Assembly: GCA_963742535.1 (NCBI GenBank)
Contig: CAVUMC010000002.1
Span: 1,116,001-1,180,000, forward strand
Direction: 5' to 3'
Origin: VRUE01 sp963742535
GTDB taxonomy: Bacteria > Actinomycetota > Thermoleophilia > Solirubrobacterales > 70-9
DNA length: 64,000 nucleotides
A program made the translations under genes and the position numbers. Shown one piece after another: positions 24,631 through 33,726 of the stretch. Below the pieces are notes generated by a model, which was not told where the DNA came from, did not search any database, and saw nothing but the letters and a program-made list of their open reading frames with translations. Within the stretch, counting starts at the first letter, position 1. The number at the start of each line of letters is the position of its first letter.

Positions 24631-27611
24631 TTAGCGCCCTTCTTATGCCCCTTGCCCTTGCTCCCCTTCCCTTTCCCCTGCTTGGCCTTCCCCTTCTTCC
24701 CCCCACAGGTCCCCCTCAGCACCGTGTTGAACTTGGCCCCGATGTTGTTCTGGGCGATCGAGGAGACAGAGGCAAAGGGAGGGGCGGCGCAGATGTTGGT
24801 CGAGTTGGTCAAAAGACCGTGCTTGCCGCCCCGCAGTGTCATCACGAAGCGATCCAAGGGCTGGTCTGGCAATTCGTCAAAGAAGGCATCAACGCCGCCT
24901 TGCTTTGTCGGGCCGATGTGGCCTTCGACGACGATGCGGACGGCTCCGGAGTAGAGGTCAGCGACCAGGTCCGGCAGCTTGCCGGTCGAGGAGCGCAGGT
25001 AGACGTTTCCCCGCAGGGGTTCAGAGAGAAGAGGGGTGTAGGCGACGGCGGAGCCATAGACCGAGCCTGAGGGGCACTTTTTGGCGTCGAACTGCACCCT
25101 CGAGCAGACTTCCCTGATGTGGTTTTGCGCCAGGAACTCGGCATGGGGCATTTCGACCTCGATCCGCCTCAGGTTTGAGTCCTGCGGTCCCCTGGCGGCG
25201 AAGGTGGCCCGCAGCTGGGGGTAGCCGCCGCGGTGGAAGTTGCCCCTGAGCCTTATGCCGAGCTTTGGCTTGAAGCCCAAGGTGGAGCAGTTCAAGAGCT
25301 GGAAGTGGCGGGAGACCGTGACCTTGGAATCGTCAGAGGCGCTTTCGAAGCTGGCGCCTGAGCCGGTAAGGGTCGATTCGAGGTTCGATGGCTCACAGCT
25401 CGAGGGGTTGTGGGTGAAGGAGGGGCGGTCCATGTAGATGCGGACCTCTCGCAGATGGAGCGGGATGCCGTCGATGATGTGGGGGATCGGATCCGAGGCC
25501 GAGGAGTCGATTCGCAGCTGGGCGGTATGGGGATCGACCTGGAAGGCGGAGCGGATCACGATCGTGCCGAGGTCAAAGGGGCCGACCGTGGCCGAGTTGA
25601 CCGTGACCAGGGACAAGGGCGCTCCGTGGTAGGGCCCTGCGAGGTAGATCCTCCCGGCGGCATAGGTCAGCGCCGGTCCTACCCCGTAGCCGGTCAGGGT
25701 CCGCCCTACCTGCGATGCCGCGGGACAAGAGGGATGGGCTTCCTCGCCAAAGCCGGTGTTACGGCGTGAGGCTTCGATGCCTGCCTCAGGGCAATAGGGG
25801 ACTCCCGCGAGCTTGCCGGTGATGCCCTTGGGCAGGACCAGCGAGTAGGAGGTGATCTCCTGGTCGGTGTCGTGGCGGGTGAGGTGGACGTAGTAGGGGG
25901 TGTAGGAGTTGACGTTGGAGTTGATGCCGCCTGTTACGGCTTCGACATTGAAAGGCGGGGTTCCGCTTGGGCAGGGTCCGAAGTCGACTCCCGAGGTGAT
26001 GTCTGAAGAGGTTGGGGTGCTGGGGACCGTGGTTTCGTTGGACCACGGCGTCATCTCCGTCCTCGTGATCGCTTCCCCACAGGAGGGAGGGCTGATCAGG
26101 AAGGCTCTCTGGCCCGCCCTGAAGTCCATCGAGAGGTCGGTGTAGGGGAGCTGGGGGAGGCCTTCGAAGGTGGCGGTGATCGTGCCGTCAGAGGGATTGG
26201 GGTCGATCTTGCCTGGGAGCTTGATCATCACGCCCCTTTGCGGAAGCTTGGCTACGAGATAGACGGCGACCAAGGAACCCGATGGGTTGTCCCTGGGAGA
26301 GGCCAAATAGATCGCCCCGTTGAAGAATTCCCTGCCCGCCACGTCTTCGAAGAGCGGGGTCTGGACGATGAAGTCGCCGATCTTCGAGCCGTTGGGACAA
26401 CCGGCTCCCTGGCCGTTGAAGGGGGTCTCGGCTGCGTATTGGGAAGGAGAGCAGCCGATCAGGCCCGCTCCGACCGAGGGGTTGACAGTGACGCCTTGTG
26501 GGAGGTGCACGACGACCTTCCTCGCGGAGGAAGGAACGGGCTGGGTCGGCTGGACCAGGCCTTCCTCATCGGCGGTGAGGCGGAAGGCATAGCCCGAGGA
26601 GGTCGAGGCGTTGGTGGTGTTCAGCAGGCCGATCGGTTGGGGGGTGAAGGGGAGGTTGGCGCAGTTGCTCAGCGGAACGGCCTGTTCGAGGGTGTTCTGG
26701 TTGGTAGCGGTGGCTGTCACTTTCGGACCTCCCTGCCAGGAGGTCGCAGTGGCGGTGAAGGAGAGCGAGGGCGAGCACTCCGTCGGCAATGTGAGAAAGG
26801 CTTTCGGTGGGTATTCGCTCAGAAAGCCAGGCGAGCAGGTGCCGGGGAAGAATTTTTCTTCTTCTTTCCCTGTCTGTTCATTTTTGACTTTTTTGAAGTA
26901 GGAGACTTCACCGTGGAAGGCGGGGGGATCAGCCTCATTCAGGCAGTTGCCGCGTTCGCCATCGTGGGTCATGTGCCAGGGCACCCCCCAGAGGTGCAGA
27001 TCGATGCCGGAGACGTCGAGCGCCTGTGAGAAGTCAGTTGCTCCCAGGGAGAGTTGGTAGCGCCCTTGGGAGTCGGGGGTGAGGGTCGTGTCGAAGACGA
27101 TCGGCGAGCCGTAGGGGGAAGCGCCGAGCTGAGCCGGCAGGCCGGGAGCCGCCTTCAGGTTGAACAAGCCGAAGCGCCTGGTCACTCCGCCGCCGAGGGA
27201 GGTGTGGACGTCGATCGTTCCCACCTGGGAATAGAGCGGGCAGCTCTCCCCTGAGAAGCTTTCTTCATAAGGGGAGACGCGAGGCGTCTGGAATTCGACC
27301 GCTGAGCACTTGATCAGTTCGCTCGCTATCGAGCCCTGAAAGGTTGGGTTGAGGAGCATGCCCTGCGGGGTTTCGATGTGCAGATCGCGCAGGTCCCCAT
27401 CGGGGAAGCCACCCGATTCGTTGAAGCCGAGGTGCATACTCCATTCGCCTGGGTGGGTGCCCGCAGCCGAGGAGGGTTTGCCTTCAGGAGTCTTGACCGC
27501 GACCGAGAAACCTTCTTTACCGGGCTTAAAGCCAAAAGAGGCATAGGCGACGGGGGCAAGCATCGCTGCCAAGACGAAGACAACCGCCGCGCCTGTGAGA
27601 AGCCGCCTCAT
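24627..27611 (-). CDS. Giant secreted protein with four CPxxS modules and a basic tail (994 aa)
   Basis: It has a clear signal peptide (cleavage near AYASF). The body holds four repeats of a module with a Cys followed, 8-30 residues later, by CPxxSx(I/V/Y)G: CPLYSQVG near 124, CPNGSKIG near 405, CPAASQVG near 627 and CPSGSVYG near 853. Each is followed by a strand such as GxIYLAxP. The end is a Lys/Gly-rich tail (KGKGSKGKGHKKGAK). It is homologous over its length to the 1082-aa protein at 29966. No named domain is recognised. An extracellular structural or adhesive role is inferred. It overlaps both neighbours by 4 bp. Confidence 0.8.
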   Translation of the reverse strand: MRRLLTGAAVVFVLAAMLAPVAYASFGFKPGKEGFSVAVKTPEGKPSSAAGTHPGEWSMHLGFNESGGFPDGDLRDLHIETPQGMLLNPTFQGSIASELIKCSAVEFQTPRVSPYEESFSGESCPLYSQVGTIDVHTSLGGGVTRRFGLFNLKAAPGLPAQLGASPYGSPIVFDTTLTPDSQGRYQLSLGATDFSQALDVSGIDLHLWGVPWHMTHDGERGNCLNEADPPAFHGEVSYFKKVKNEQTGKEEEKFFPGTCSPGFLSEYPPKAFLTLPTECSPSLSFTATATSWQGGPKVTATATNQNTLEQAVPLSNCANLPFTPQPIGLLNTTNASTSSGYAFRLTADEEGLVQPTQPVPSSARKVVVHLPQGVTVNPSVGAGLIGCSPSQYAAETPFNGQGAGCPNGSKIGDFIVQTPLFEDVAGREFFNGAIYLASPRDNPSGSLVAVYLVAKLPQRGVMIKLPGKIDPNPSDGTITATFEGLPQLPYTDLSMDFRAGQRAFLISPPSCGEAITRTEMTPWSNETTVPSTPTSSDITSGVDFGPCPSGTPPFNVEAVTGGINSNVNSYTPYYVHLTRHDTDQEITSYSLVLPKGITGKLAGVPYCPEAGIEASRRNTGFGEEAHPSCPAASQVGRTLTGYGVGPALTYAAGRIYLAGPYHGAPLSLVTVNSATVGPFDLGTIVIRSAFQVDPHTAQLRIDSSASDPIPHIIDGIPLHLREVRIYMDRPSFTHNPSSCEPSNLESTLTGSGASFESASDDSKVTVSRHFQLLNCSTLGFKPKLGIRLRGNFHRGGYPQLRATFAARGPQDSNLRRIEVEMPHAEFLAQNHIREVCSRVQFDAKKCPSGSVYGSAVAYTPLLSEPLRGNVYLRSSTGKLPDLVADLYSGAVRIVVEGHIGPTKQGGVDAFFDELPDQPLDRFVMTLRGGKHGLLTNSTNICAAPPFASVSSIAQNNIGAKFNTVLRGTCGGKKGKAKQGKGKGSKGKGHKKGAK

Positions 27612-29950
27612 CTCCTACCCCCTCCCCTACGGTTCTTCGGCCTGGCGGTCCTCTTCGCCACGCACTTCTTCACCTTCTTGCCGCCTTTTGTCTTGACCGT
27701 CTTTGGAACCTTGCCTTTGGGGCAGCTCTTGGCGGCCTTGGTGCCGTAGCGGGTGTAGTGAACGGGCGGGTTGCCGGGACCTGAGAGCAAGGTGGTCAGG
27801 GTCGGCTCTGTGGGTTCTGGCGGAAGCGCCTGGCAGGAGTCGCCCTCGCAAGGAATTCCTTTGCCGGGTTCTCCGAAGCCACCACCGATGCGGGCGTCAT
27901 AGAGATCGATCGCCCCTGGGTCGGCTCCGACCAAAGAGGCGCCGGTGAGAAAGAAGGCGTCATTCCCGTCTTCGGAGGCATCGGCGAAGAGCGAGGGGGT
28001 CGAGTCCCTGCCGGAGGACAGCAGCACTGTGCAGCCTTCCGCTCTCGTGCAGCTTCCCTCTCCCTGAGCCTCCCACTGGTAGACGTCAGCGACGCCTTTG
28101 CCCGAGGAGCCCTGGGTGTTGGTGTCGGTGGGAGCGATCGCGTCTGCCGAGGTGAAGAAGATGCGCTTGCCGTTGTCGGCGAGAACGCGGGGCTTATAGG
28201 CGATCGTCGCCGTCACGCCGGCTCCGTTCTTGATCGCCCCGGGGATGCTCGAGGGTCCGATCGGGCGGCCGTTGGTCGGGCTGCATGACAGGCAGACAAG
28301 GCCTGTCGCTGTGTCATAGAGGTAGACCTCGGCGTCAGGTTCCCCGGTAATGAGGTCGGTGTTGTCGTAGGTGTTGCCGTTGTGGTCTTCCAGCGGCGTG
28401 ATCGAGACGAAGAGGAGCTTTGAGCCGTCCTCGGTGACGCGGGAGGTGCCTGTTGCCGGTGGGTAGTCAGAGACATCTGCGGCAGCAGCGATCTTGGTGA
28501 CGCCATCGCAGCCGTTTGCCGCTGCAGTGTTGGCGGGAGCGCAGCGGTAGAGGCCGCCCGAGCGCAGGTAGTAGAGGTTGGCTCCGTTGGTCGCGGCGCC
28601 AAGTACCCCTTGCACGTCTGCGCTTGAAGTGAGCTTGGTCGCCGTACTGGTTGTGGTGTTGAAGCGATATAGGTCGCCGGCCTTAGAGAAGTAGGCGATG
28701 GAGCCATCACTGGAAGCAAGCTCAAACGTCCCCCCTCCCCCGGCTCCCTGGTCAGCCTGCTTCAAGGTCGCCCCGTCGCGCACGAAGAGGTTGCCGCCTT
28801 CATAGAGGTAGACGCGACTGCCGTCTTCGGAGACGGCGTTGGCGCCCTGGGCCGCCAGCGTAGCTCCGGGAGAAGCGTTCAGCTGTTTCAGCGCACCGCC
28901 GGAGAACTCATAGAGGTTAGCCTGCCCGGGGCAACCTGAGGTGGCGCTGGCGGTGAGCTTCGCGCAGCTCGAGAGCACTACGTGGGTGAGGCTGGGCGAT
29001 GAGCCGACCATGGCGACTTCGAACTGCGAGGCGCTCTGGCCTGAGAGGCCGGTCTCGCTTGGACCAAGCAGCGCTTCGAAGCCGCCGGATGTGGTGGTTC
29101 GCAGGTAGTAGTTCTGAAAGCCCGCCGGTGCATCGGTTCCCGGCAGGGTCGGGTTGGGGACCGGGCAGCCGGTGGCTTCCCCTCTGCAGCCCTTGCCGTT
29201 GAGCAGCAGGCTGCGAGAAAGGTCTCCTGAGAAGAGCCGGTAGGGCGCACCGCCTTTGGCGATGTCATAGGAGCCCGAGAAGATCGGCACGGTGATGTTC
29301 TGGGTTATCCAGCCCGAGGAAGTGCGGGTGGAGATGTATTGGGAGGCTGGGGGTGCGCCCTGGCCTCCGGCGAAGGAAGAGGCTGAGGAGTAGGTGGTGG
29401 AGCCGCCTTGGGCCGAGGCCTGAAGAGTGCCGCCTTCAGCAATCGATTCAGGAGTCGCTATTCCGCCGCCGTTTTTGTCGGGTGGGCTGACCATCTCCCA
29501 GCCACGTCCATCAGGGAGCAGCGAGCCGCCAGATGCCTGGGCGGTGCGAAAGAAGGGATAGGGATCTGCTGTGGGCTTGGTGGTCTGGCCTTTGCCGTTG
29601 GTGAGGACCACGCGGTAGTAGTAGACAGTGTCCGGGGTCAGGCCCACGATCGTCGGGAAGTTGACCGGGATCATCACCGCTTCGGAGCCGATCACATTGA
29701 GGTTGATCAGATTGGCGCCTGTGAAGCTGGAATTGGTCGCGTATTCGAAGTAGCCGCTGGTCAGCGAGCCGTTGGGGTTGACTTCGGCCGAGAGGGTCGC
29801 CGAGCGCGAGTCGACCTGGGAGGCCCAGAGGGCTCCGGCGATCGGTGGGCCGGCGGCGAGGGCGCTAGGCGCGCTCACAAGGCAAGCGAGGGTGAGCAAG
29901 ATGGCGCCACCGCACCGAAGTGAGCGGTGGCGCCTTTTCGTGCCGCGCAT
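27608..29950 (-). CDS. Secreted FN3 plus beta-propeller protein with basic tail (780 aa)
   Basis: The signal peptide ends near SALAAG. An FN3-like domain (about 40-135; AEVNPNGSLTSGYFEYAT, TPDTVYYYRVVLTNGKG) leads into a propeller that begins with RGWEMVSPPDKNGGG and contains several blades of the EDGSRVYLYEGG and DGSKLLFVS type. The end of the propeller (YQWEAQGEGSC, LLSSGRDSTPSLFADASEDG) matches the end of the 1759-aa giant. The tail is CPKGKVPKTVKTKGGKKVKKC followed by Arg-rich residues. Function unknown; a surface-exposed binding protein is inferred. Confidence 0.8.
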   Translation of the reverse strand: MRGTKRRHRSLRCGGAILLTLACLVSAPSALAAGPPIAGALWASQVDSRSATLSAEVNPNGSLTSGYFEYATNSSFTGANLINLNVIGSEAVMIPVNFPTIVGLTPDTVYYYRVVLTNGKGQTTKPTADPYPFFRTAQASGGSLLPDGRGWEMVSPPDKNGGGIATPESIAEGGTLQASAQGGSTTYSSASSFAGGQGAPPASQYISTRTSSGWITQNITVPIFSGSYDIAKGGAPYRLFSGDLSRSLLLNGKGCRGEATGCPVPNPTLPGTDAPAGFQNYYLRTTTSGGFEALLGPSETGLSGQSASQFEVAMVGSSPSLTHVVLSSCAKLTASATSGCPGQANLYEFSGGALKQLNASPGATLAAQGANAVSEDGSRVYLYEGGNLFVRDGATLKQADQGAGGGGTFELASSDGSIAYFSKAGDLYRFNTTTSTATKLTSSADVQGVLGAATNGANLYYLRSGGLYRCAPANTAAANGCDGVTKIAAAADVSDYPPATGTSRVTEDGSKLLFVSITPLEDHNGNTYDNTDLITGEPDAEVYLYDTATGLVCLSCSPTNGRPIGPSSIPGAIKNGAGVTATIAYKPRVLADNGKRIFFTSADAIAPTDTNTQGSSGKGVADVYQWEAQGEGSCTRAEGCTVLLSSGRDSTPSLFADASEDGNDAFFLTGASLVGADPGAIDLYDARIGGGFGEPGKGIPCEGDSCQALPPEPTEPTLTTLLSGPGNPPVHYTRYGTKAAKSCPKGKVPKTVKTKGGKKVKKCVAKRTARPKNRRGGGRR

Positions 29951-29965
29951 CGTTTGCGCCCTCCC

Positions 29966-32900
29966 CTACCTGGCCGTGCGCTTGTGGGCGTGCTTCTTGC
30001 CCTTGCGCTTCTTCTTGGCCTTGCCGCACTTCGAGTTCTTCAGCTCAGGCAGCAGTTCGACGCCCTTGCCGTTCTGGGCGGCGATGAGAGCCGTGGCCTT
30101 GTTGGTGGCCTTGCAGATGTTGGTCGAGTTCTGCAGCAGGCCCTTCTTGCCGCCTTGCATCGAGAGCACGAAGTAGGAGACCGGCAGGTCTGGGACTCCT
30201 TCGAAGGTGGTGCGGATGCCGCCGTTGACGGAGTCGATGCGACCTGCCACATCGACCGTGATCGGCTGTGATGGTGGGCCGTGCAGAGCGATCACGAGAT
30301 CAGGGAGCTTGTGGCTGGAGCTCCTCAGGATCGCCGGGCCTTCGAGGGTGTAGTCGACCAAGGGGCTCGTCGCTGTGGCTGAGCCGTAGATCGATGCCGG
30401 TGGGCAATTGGACCCGTTGCCGTCGCCTTCGGCGAACTGCACCCTGGTGCAAACCGTGCCGATGTGGCTTTGGTCGAGGAACTCCGAATGCGGAAGAGCC
30501 ACTGAGGCTTCGGCGATGTTGGCTCCGCCTGCCGGCATCGTCACGGTGCCTTTCAGAGCGGGATGGCCACCGCGCTTGGTCGAGCCGAAGAGGCGGATGC
30601 CGAGCTTCGGCTTGAAGGCGAGGCCCGAGCACTCACCCAATTGGTAGCGGGCGGTGAGAGGTGCGACCTGACCCAGGGTCGAGGTTGCCGAGCCTGAGAA
30701 GGCGCTCGGATCGCAGCTGGTGCCCGTCAAGGTGAAGTTGGGCCTGTCGATCGAGACGTCGATCGAGCGCACGTCCAATGGGATGCCTTGCAGAATCGAG
30801 GGGATCGCATCCGATTCGGCCGTGATCTGGCCGGTTGAGCCATCCACGCGGAGGGCAGCCCGCACGACGATCGTGCCGAGGTCATAGGGACCGGCGACAG
30901 CCGGGGTGATGACCGCCAATGAGAGCGGTGCTCCCTTATAAGGACCCGCGAGGTAAGCGTCGCCGTGGGCGTAGTAGGGGGATGGGCCTGCTCCGGCCCC
31001 TGCCACTACTGCGCCCAGGTGAGAGCTCGAGGGACAGGAGGGACTTGCCTGCTCGGCTACACCTGTCTTGCCCGCCGCCGCCGCAAGAGCCGCGTCAGAG
31101 CACTCCGCCGTGCCGGCAAGGCGGCCGGTGAGCCCCGGAGGCAGAGTCGTCTTGAAGGAGGAGATCGGCTGGGAGCCGTCGTTCCTGCGCAGGTGCAAGA
31201 CAAACGGTGTGTACTTGGAGGCGACCGGGCTGACCACTCCCGCGTCGAGACTCGGGGCGTTGGTCAGAGAGCTGCCACAGCTGCCGCCGCTGGGCGGAGT
31301 GGAGATCGAGTAGTCGTCTTTCGCCGTTGCCGGTGGGCCAGAGTCGGGCGCCGACCATGGAGTCAGCGATGACGTCGTGGAGTAGTTGCCGCAGTTCGCC
31401 GGAGTGCGAAGCACGCCATGGGCACCGCCGAAGAAGTTCAGCTTGAAGTGGCTGAACGGTAGCTGTGGGTTGTTGTCGAAGGTGGCCACGAGCCGACCCG
31501 TGTTGGGGTCGGCCACCACGTGTCCCGGCAGCTTGATCAGCAGGCCCGCACGCGGGTCTTCGATCACCGCGTAGATCGCCAGGAGCGAGTCGAACGGGTT
31601 GTCGTGCGGCGTCGCCGCGTAGACCGATCCCGGCAGGGGGTGGTCCACCAATGGGGAGTTGACTTCGATTGAGCCGATCCGCGACGAGGCGGGACAGGCC
31701 GGCGCGTTGCCGTTCGGCACCGCGGTCGCGTTGTCGATGCCGATCTGCGCCGAGGAGCAGCCCTGTAGGCCGTTGGCGCCGGAGGGGTTGATCACGAGGC
31801 CATCGGGCAGAGTGACTTCTGCCTTTCGCAAGTGTGCGGTTGCGCGTTTGCTCAACGAGCTGGTCTGCGGTACTTCGAGGTCGACATCAAGGCCGCTCGG
31901 CGAGTCGGCGACATTCGTCGTCGGCCTCGCCTTCAGCGTCGGTTTGAATTCCACGCCAGCGCAACCGGTGGTGCCAACTTTGTTGCCGTTGGCGTCGCGC
32001 ATCACGTCTTTGCGCACTGCGGGCGGGCCCTGCGAGTTCACCCAGGAGAAAGCTTCGCCTTCGGCGGTCAGTGCTTCCGAGCAGGAGGTCGGCATCGTCA
32101 GCGCCGGCGTGTCCTGCTCGGGGACCTGACAGGGTGAGTTCGGGCAATCACCGAAGGGGCTTTCGCGTGCGTGGTCGAAGGTGGGGGCACTCGGATCGCC
32201 CCAGAGCAGCACCTGCGTCTCCATCGCCGGCTTCGCGAAGAGGCCGGGAATGCCCCTGGTTTCCGTCATCTCGGTGTAGTCGCCGGGGCGGACCCCGCCC
32301 TCGATGTGGACCGGATAGAAGATCACGACGAAGCCGAAGTTCGATGCTTTGCCCGGTGCGGGCTCCATGTTGTAGAGGCCTTCCCGGCCGACCGTCGGAG
32401 CACCGAGCGAGGTGCCCACATTGATCACCCCAATCTGCGAGTTGGCTGGGCAGGCGTAAGCCTCCAGCTGCACCTCACCACATCGCCGCGGCGTCGCTGT
32501 CGGGTTGACGATCACCCCGTGCGGCAGGTAAGCATCGATGTTTCTCACGCCACCATCAATCCCTGAGGGCGAGATGCCGAGCCGTTCCGTGGTGAAAGCG
32601 AGGTTGACCGTCATCACGTGCGGGTGTCCACCGGCCAGCGTTTCCGCCGTGCCGTCCTCGGCGTAGGAGCTGATGCCAAAGCCGGGTATGCCCGGCAGGA
32701 AGCCGAAGGCGGGAGGAGTCGAGGAGATTTCCGTAGTGTTTTTTGCGACCACGGCGCTCGCGCCGCCGCCCGAGAGGATCGCCTGATTGGTGATCACATC
32801 TCCCTCGTGCAGGATCGTGCCGGTGCCGTCAACGTCGAAACCGATTGCCGCGTAGATCAAGTCCCCCGGCTGAACCGGCCCGGGGAAGACGCAGGTGGCG

Positions 32901-33214
32901 GTGGAGCCGGCCATCGAGCAGGAGCCTTCGCTGTCGGGCAGGTAAATTGGCCGCACGTTCTCCAAAGTCAGGCCCGCAGGCAAGGTGTCGGTGATCGTCA
33001 CCGGCCCTTTGGTCGGCGCGGTGCCGACGTTGGTCGCCACCGCGAGATAGGTGGGATTTCCGTCAAAGGACGTTCCAGGGGCGAAGTTGGTGGGCACCGA
33101 GTTGATGTCAAAGCGCCAAGCTGGGGACTGCGCGGCACTCGCCTGCGAGGCGGGCACCAGCAAAGCCCCTAGGGCCAACAGGGCGATCATGATCTTCTTG
33201 GTGACGGCGTTCAT
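29966..33214 (-). CDS. Giant secreted protein with DUF11-like domain, four CPxxS modules and basic tail (1082 aa)
   Basis: A signal peptide is followed by a DUF11-like domain (about 55-165; VGTAPTKGPVTITDTLPAGL). Four modules follow: CPANSQIG near 255, CPASSRIG near 512, CPSSSHLG near 730 and CPPASIYG near 955. Module order and intervening segments (AGPYKGAPLSLAVITPAVAG, LRSSSHKLPDLV) match the 994-aa protein, so the two are paralogues. The tail is CGKAKKKRKGKKHAHKRTAR. The ATG overlaps the stop of the 1759-aa protein's C-terminal fragment by 4 bp. Confidence 0.8.
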   Translation of the reverse strand: MNAVTKKIMIALLALGALLVPASQASAAQSPAWRFDINSVPTNFAPGTSFDGNPTYLAVATNVGTAPTKGPVTITDTLPAGLTLENVRPIYLPDSEGSCSMAGSTATCVFPGPVQPGDLIYAAIGFDVDGTGTILHEGDVITNQAILSGGGASAVVAKNTTEISSTPPAFGFLPGIPGFGISSYAEDGTAETLAGGHPHVMTVNLAFTTERLGISPSGIDGGVRNIDAYLPHGVIVNPTATPRRCGEVQLEAYACPANSQIGVINVGTSLGAPTVGREGLYNMEPAPGKASNFGFVVIFYPVHIEGGVRPGDYTEMTETRGIPGLFAKPAMETQVLLWGDPSAPTFDHARESPFGDCPNSPCQVPEQDTPALTMPTSCSEALTAEGEAFSWVNSQGPPAVRKDVMRDANGNKVGTTGCAGVEFKPTLKARPTTNVADSPSGLDVDLEVPQTSSLSKRATAHLRKAEVTLPDGLVINPSGANGLQGCSSAQIGIDNATAVPNGNAPACPASSRIGSIEVNSPLVDHPLPGSVYAATPHDNPFDSLLAIYAVIEDPRAGLLIKLPGHVVADPNTGRLVATFDNNPQLPFSHFKLNFFGGAHGVLRTPANCGNYSTTSSLTPWSAPDSGPPATAKDDYSISTPPSGGSCGSSLTNAPSLDAGVVSPVASKYTPFVLHLRRNDGSQPISSFKTTLPPGLTGRLAGTAECSDAALAAAAGKTGVAEQASPSCPSSSHLGAVVAGAGAGPSPYYAHGDAYLAGPYKGAPLSLAVITPAVAGPYDLGTIVVRAALRVDGSTGQITAESDAIPSILQGIPLDVRSIDVSIDRPNFTLTGTSCDPSAFSGSATSTLGQVAPLTARYQLGECSGLAFKPKLGIRLFGSTKRGGHPALKGTVTMPAGGANIAEASVALPHSEFLDQSHIGTVCTRVQFAEGDGNGSNCPPASIYGSATATSPLVDYTLEGPAILRSSSHKLPDLVIALHGPPSQPITVDVAGRIDSVNGGIRTTFEGVPDLPVSYFVLSMQGGKKGLLQNSTNICKATNKATALIAAQNGKGVELLPELKNSKCGKAKKKRKGKKHAHKRTAR

Positions 33215-33726
33215 CGACTCGCCCTCCGGTCGTTGTTGGCAGCTCGCTTATGGGCCTTGCTCTTGTGCTTGTGGGCCTTCTTCTTGTGCTTCTTGGCGAC
33301 GCAGCGCGTCTTGCCCTTGGTGTGGACGGTGCGCTTGCCTTTCGGGCAGCGCGTCTTGTTGGCGCTCTGCTTTGAGTTGCCGGGGCCTTCGAAGACACCC
33401 GAGCCCGCACCGGGGGCATTCGAGGGCTGACTCGATGCCCCGCGGCAGGCATCGCCTTCGCAGTTTGCCGGGCGCGTTTCGTGCTGAGCGGCGAGGCCGC
33501 CGCCCACCTTCACCGCATAGATGTCCTCCAGGGTGTCTTCATCAGAAGGCACCAGTTGCTGGCGGCTGAAGATGAAGGCGGTGTCGCCCGATTCCGAGAC
33601 GTCGGCCAGATAGGAGGGATAGGCGCCCGGTCCCGGTCGAGAGCAGGTAGATGCAGCCGGCGTTGGCGGGGCTGTACGCGGAACCGTCCTGAGTGCAGCT
33701 GCCCTCACCTGGGGCCTCCCACTCAT
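33211..33726 (-). CDS. Detached C-terminal fragment of the 1759-aa propeller protein
   Basis: From about residue 34 this frame (AYPSYLADVSESGDTAFIF, then GGGLAAQHETRPANCEGDAC) continues the propeller end that the 1759-aa frame loses near 33637. It carries the tail CPKGKRTVHTKGKTRCVAKK with a His/Lys-rich end. The first 33 residues are out of frame for the real protein. A one-base insertion or equivalent near 33630-33640 separates it from the main gene. It is not an independent gene in my view. Confidence 0.75.
   Translation of the reverse strand: MSGRPQVRAAALRTVPRTAPPTPAASTCSRPGPGAYPSYLADVSESGDTAFIFSRQQLVPSDEDTLEDIYAVKVGGGLAAQHETRPANCEGDACRGASSQPSNAPGAGSGVFEGPGNSKQSANKTRCPKGKRTVHTKGKTRCVAKKHKKKAHKHKSKAHKRAANNDRRASR

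Noticed and set aside
24627..33214. Polyketide, peptide synthetase or toxin (Rhs/contact-dependent) identity for the giants
   Set aside because: No carrier, condensation, RHS/YD or nuclease motif is present. The repeats are beta-rich with CPxxS motifs.
33211..33726. Independent small basic protein gene
   Set aside because: Residues from about 34 on continue the propeller of the upstream giant and match its paralogue, so it is a frameshifted end rather than a separate gene.
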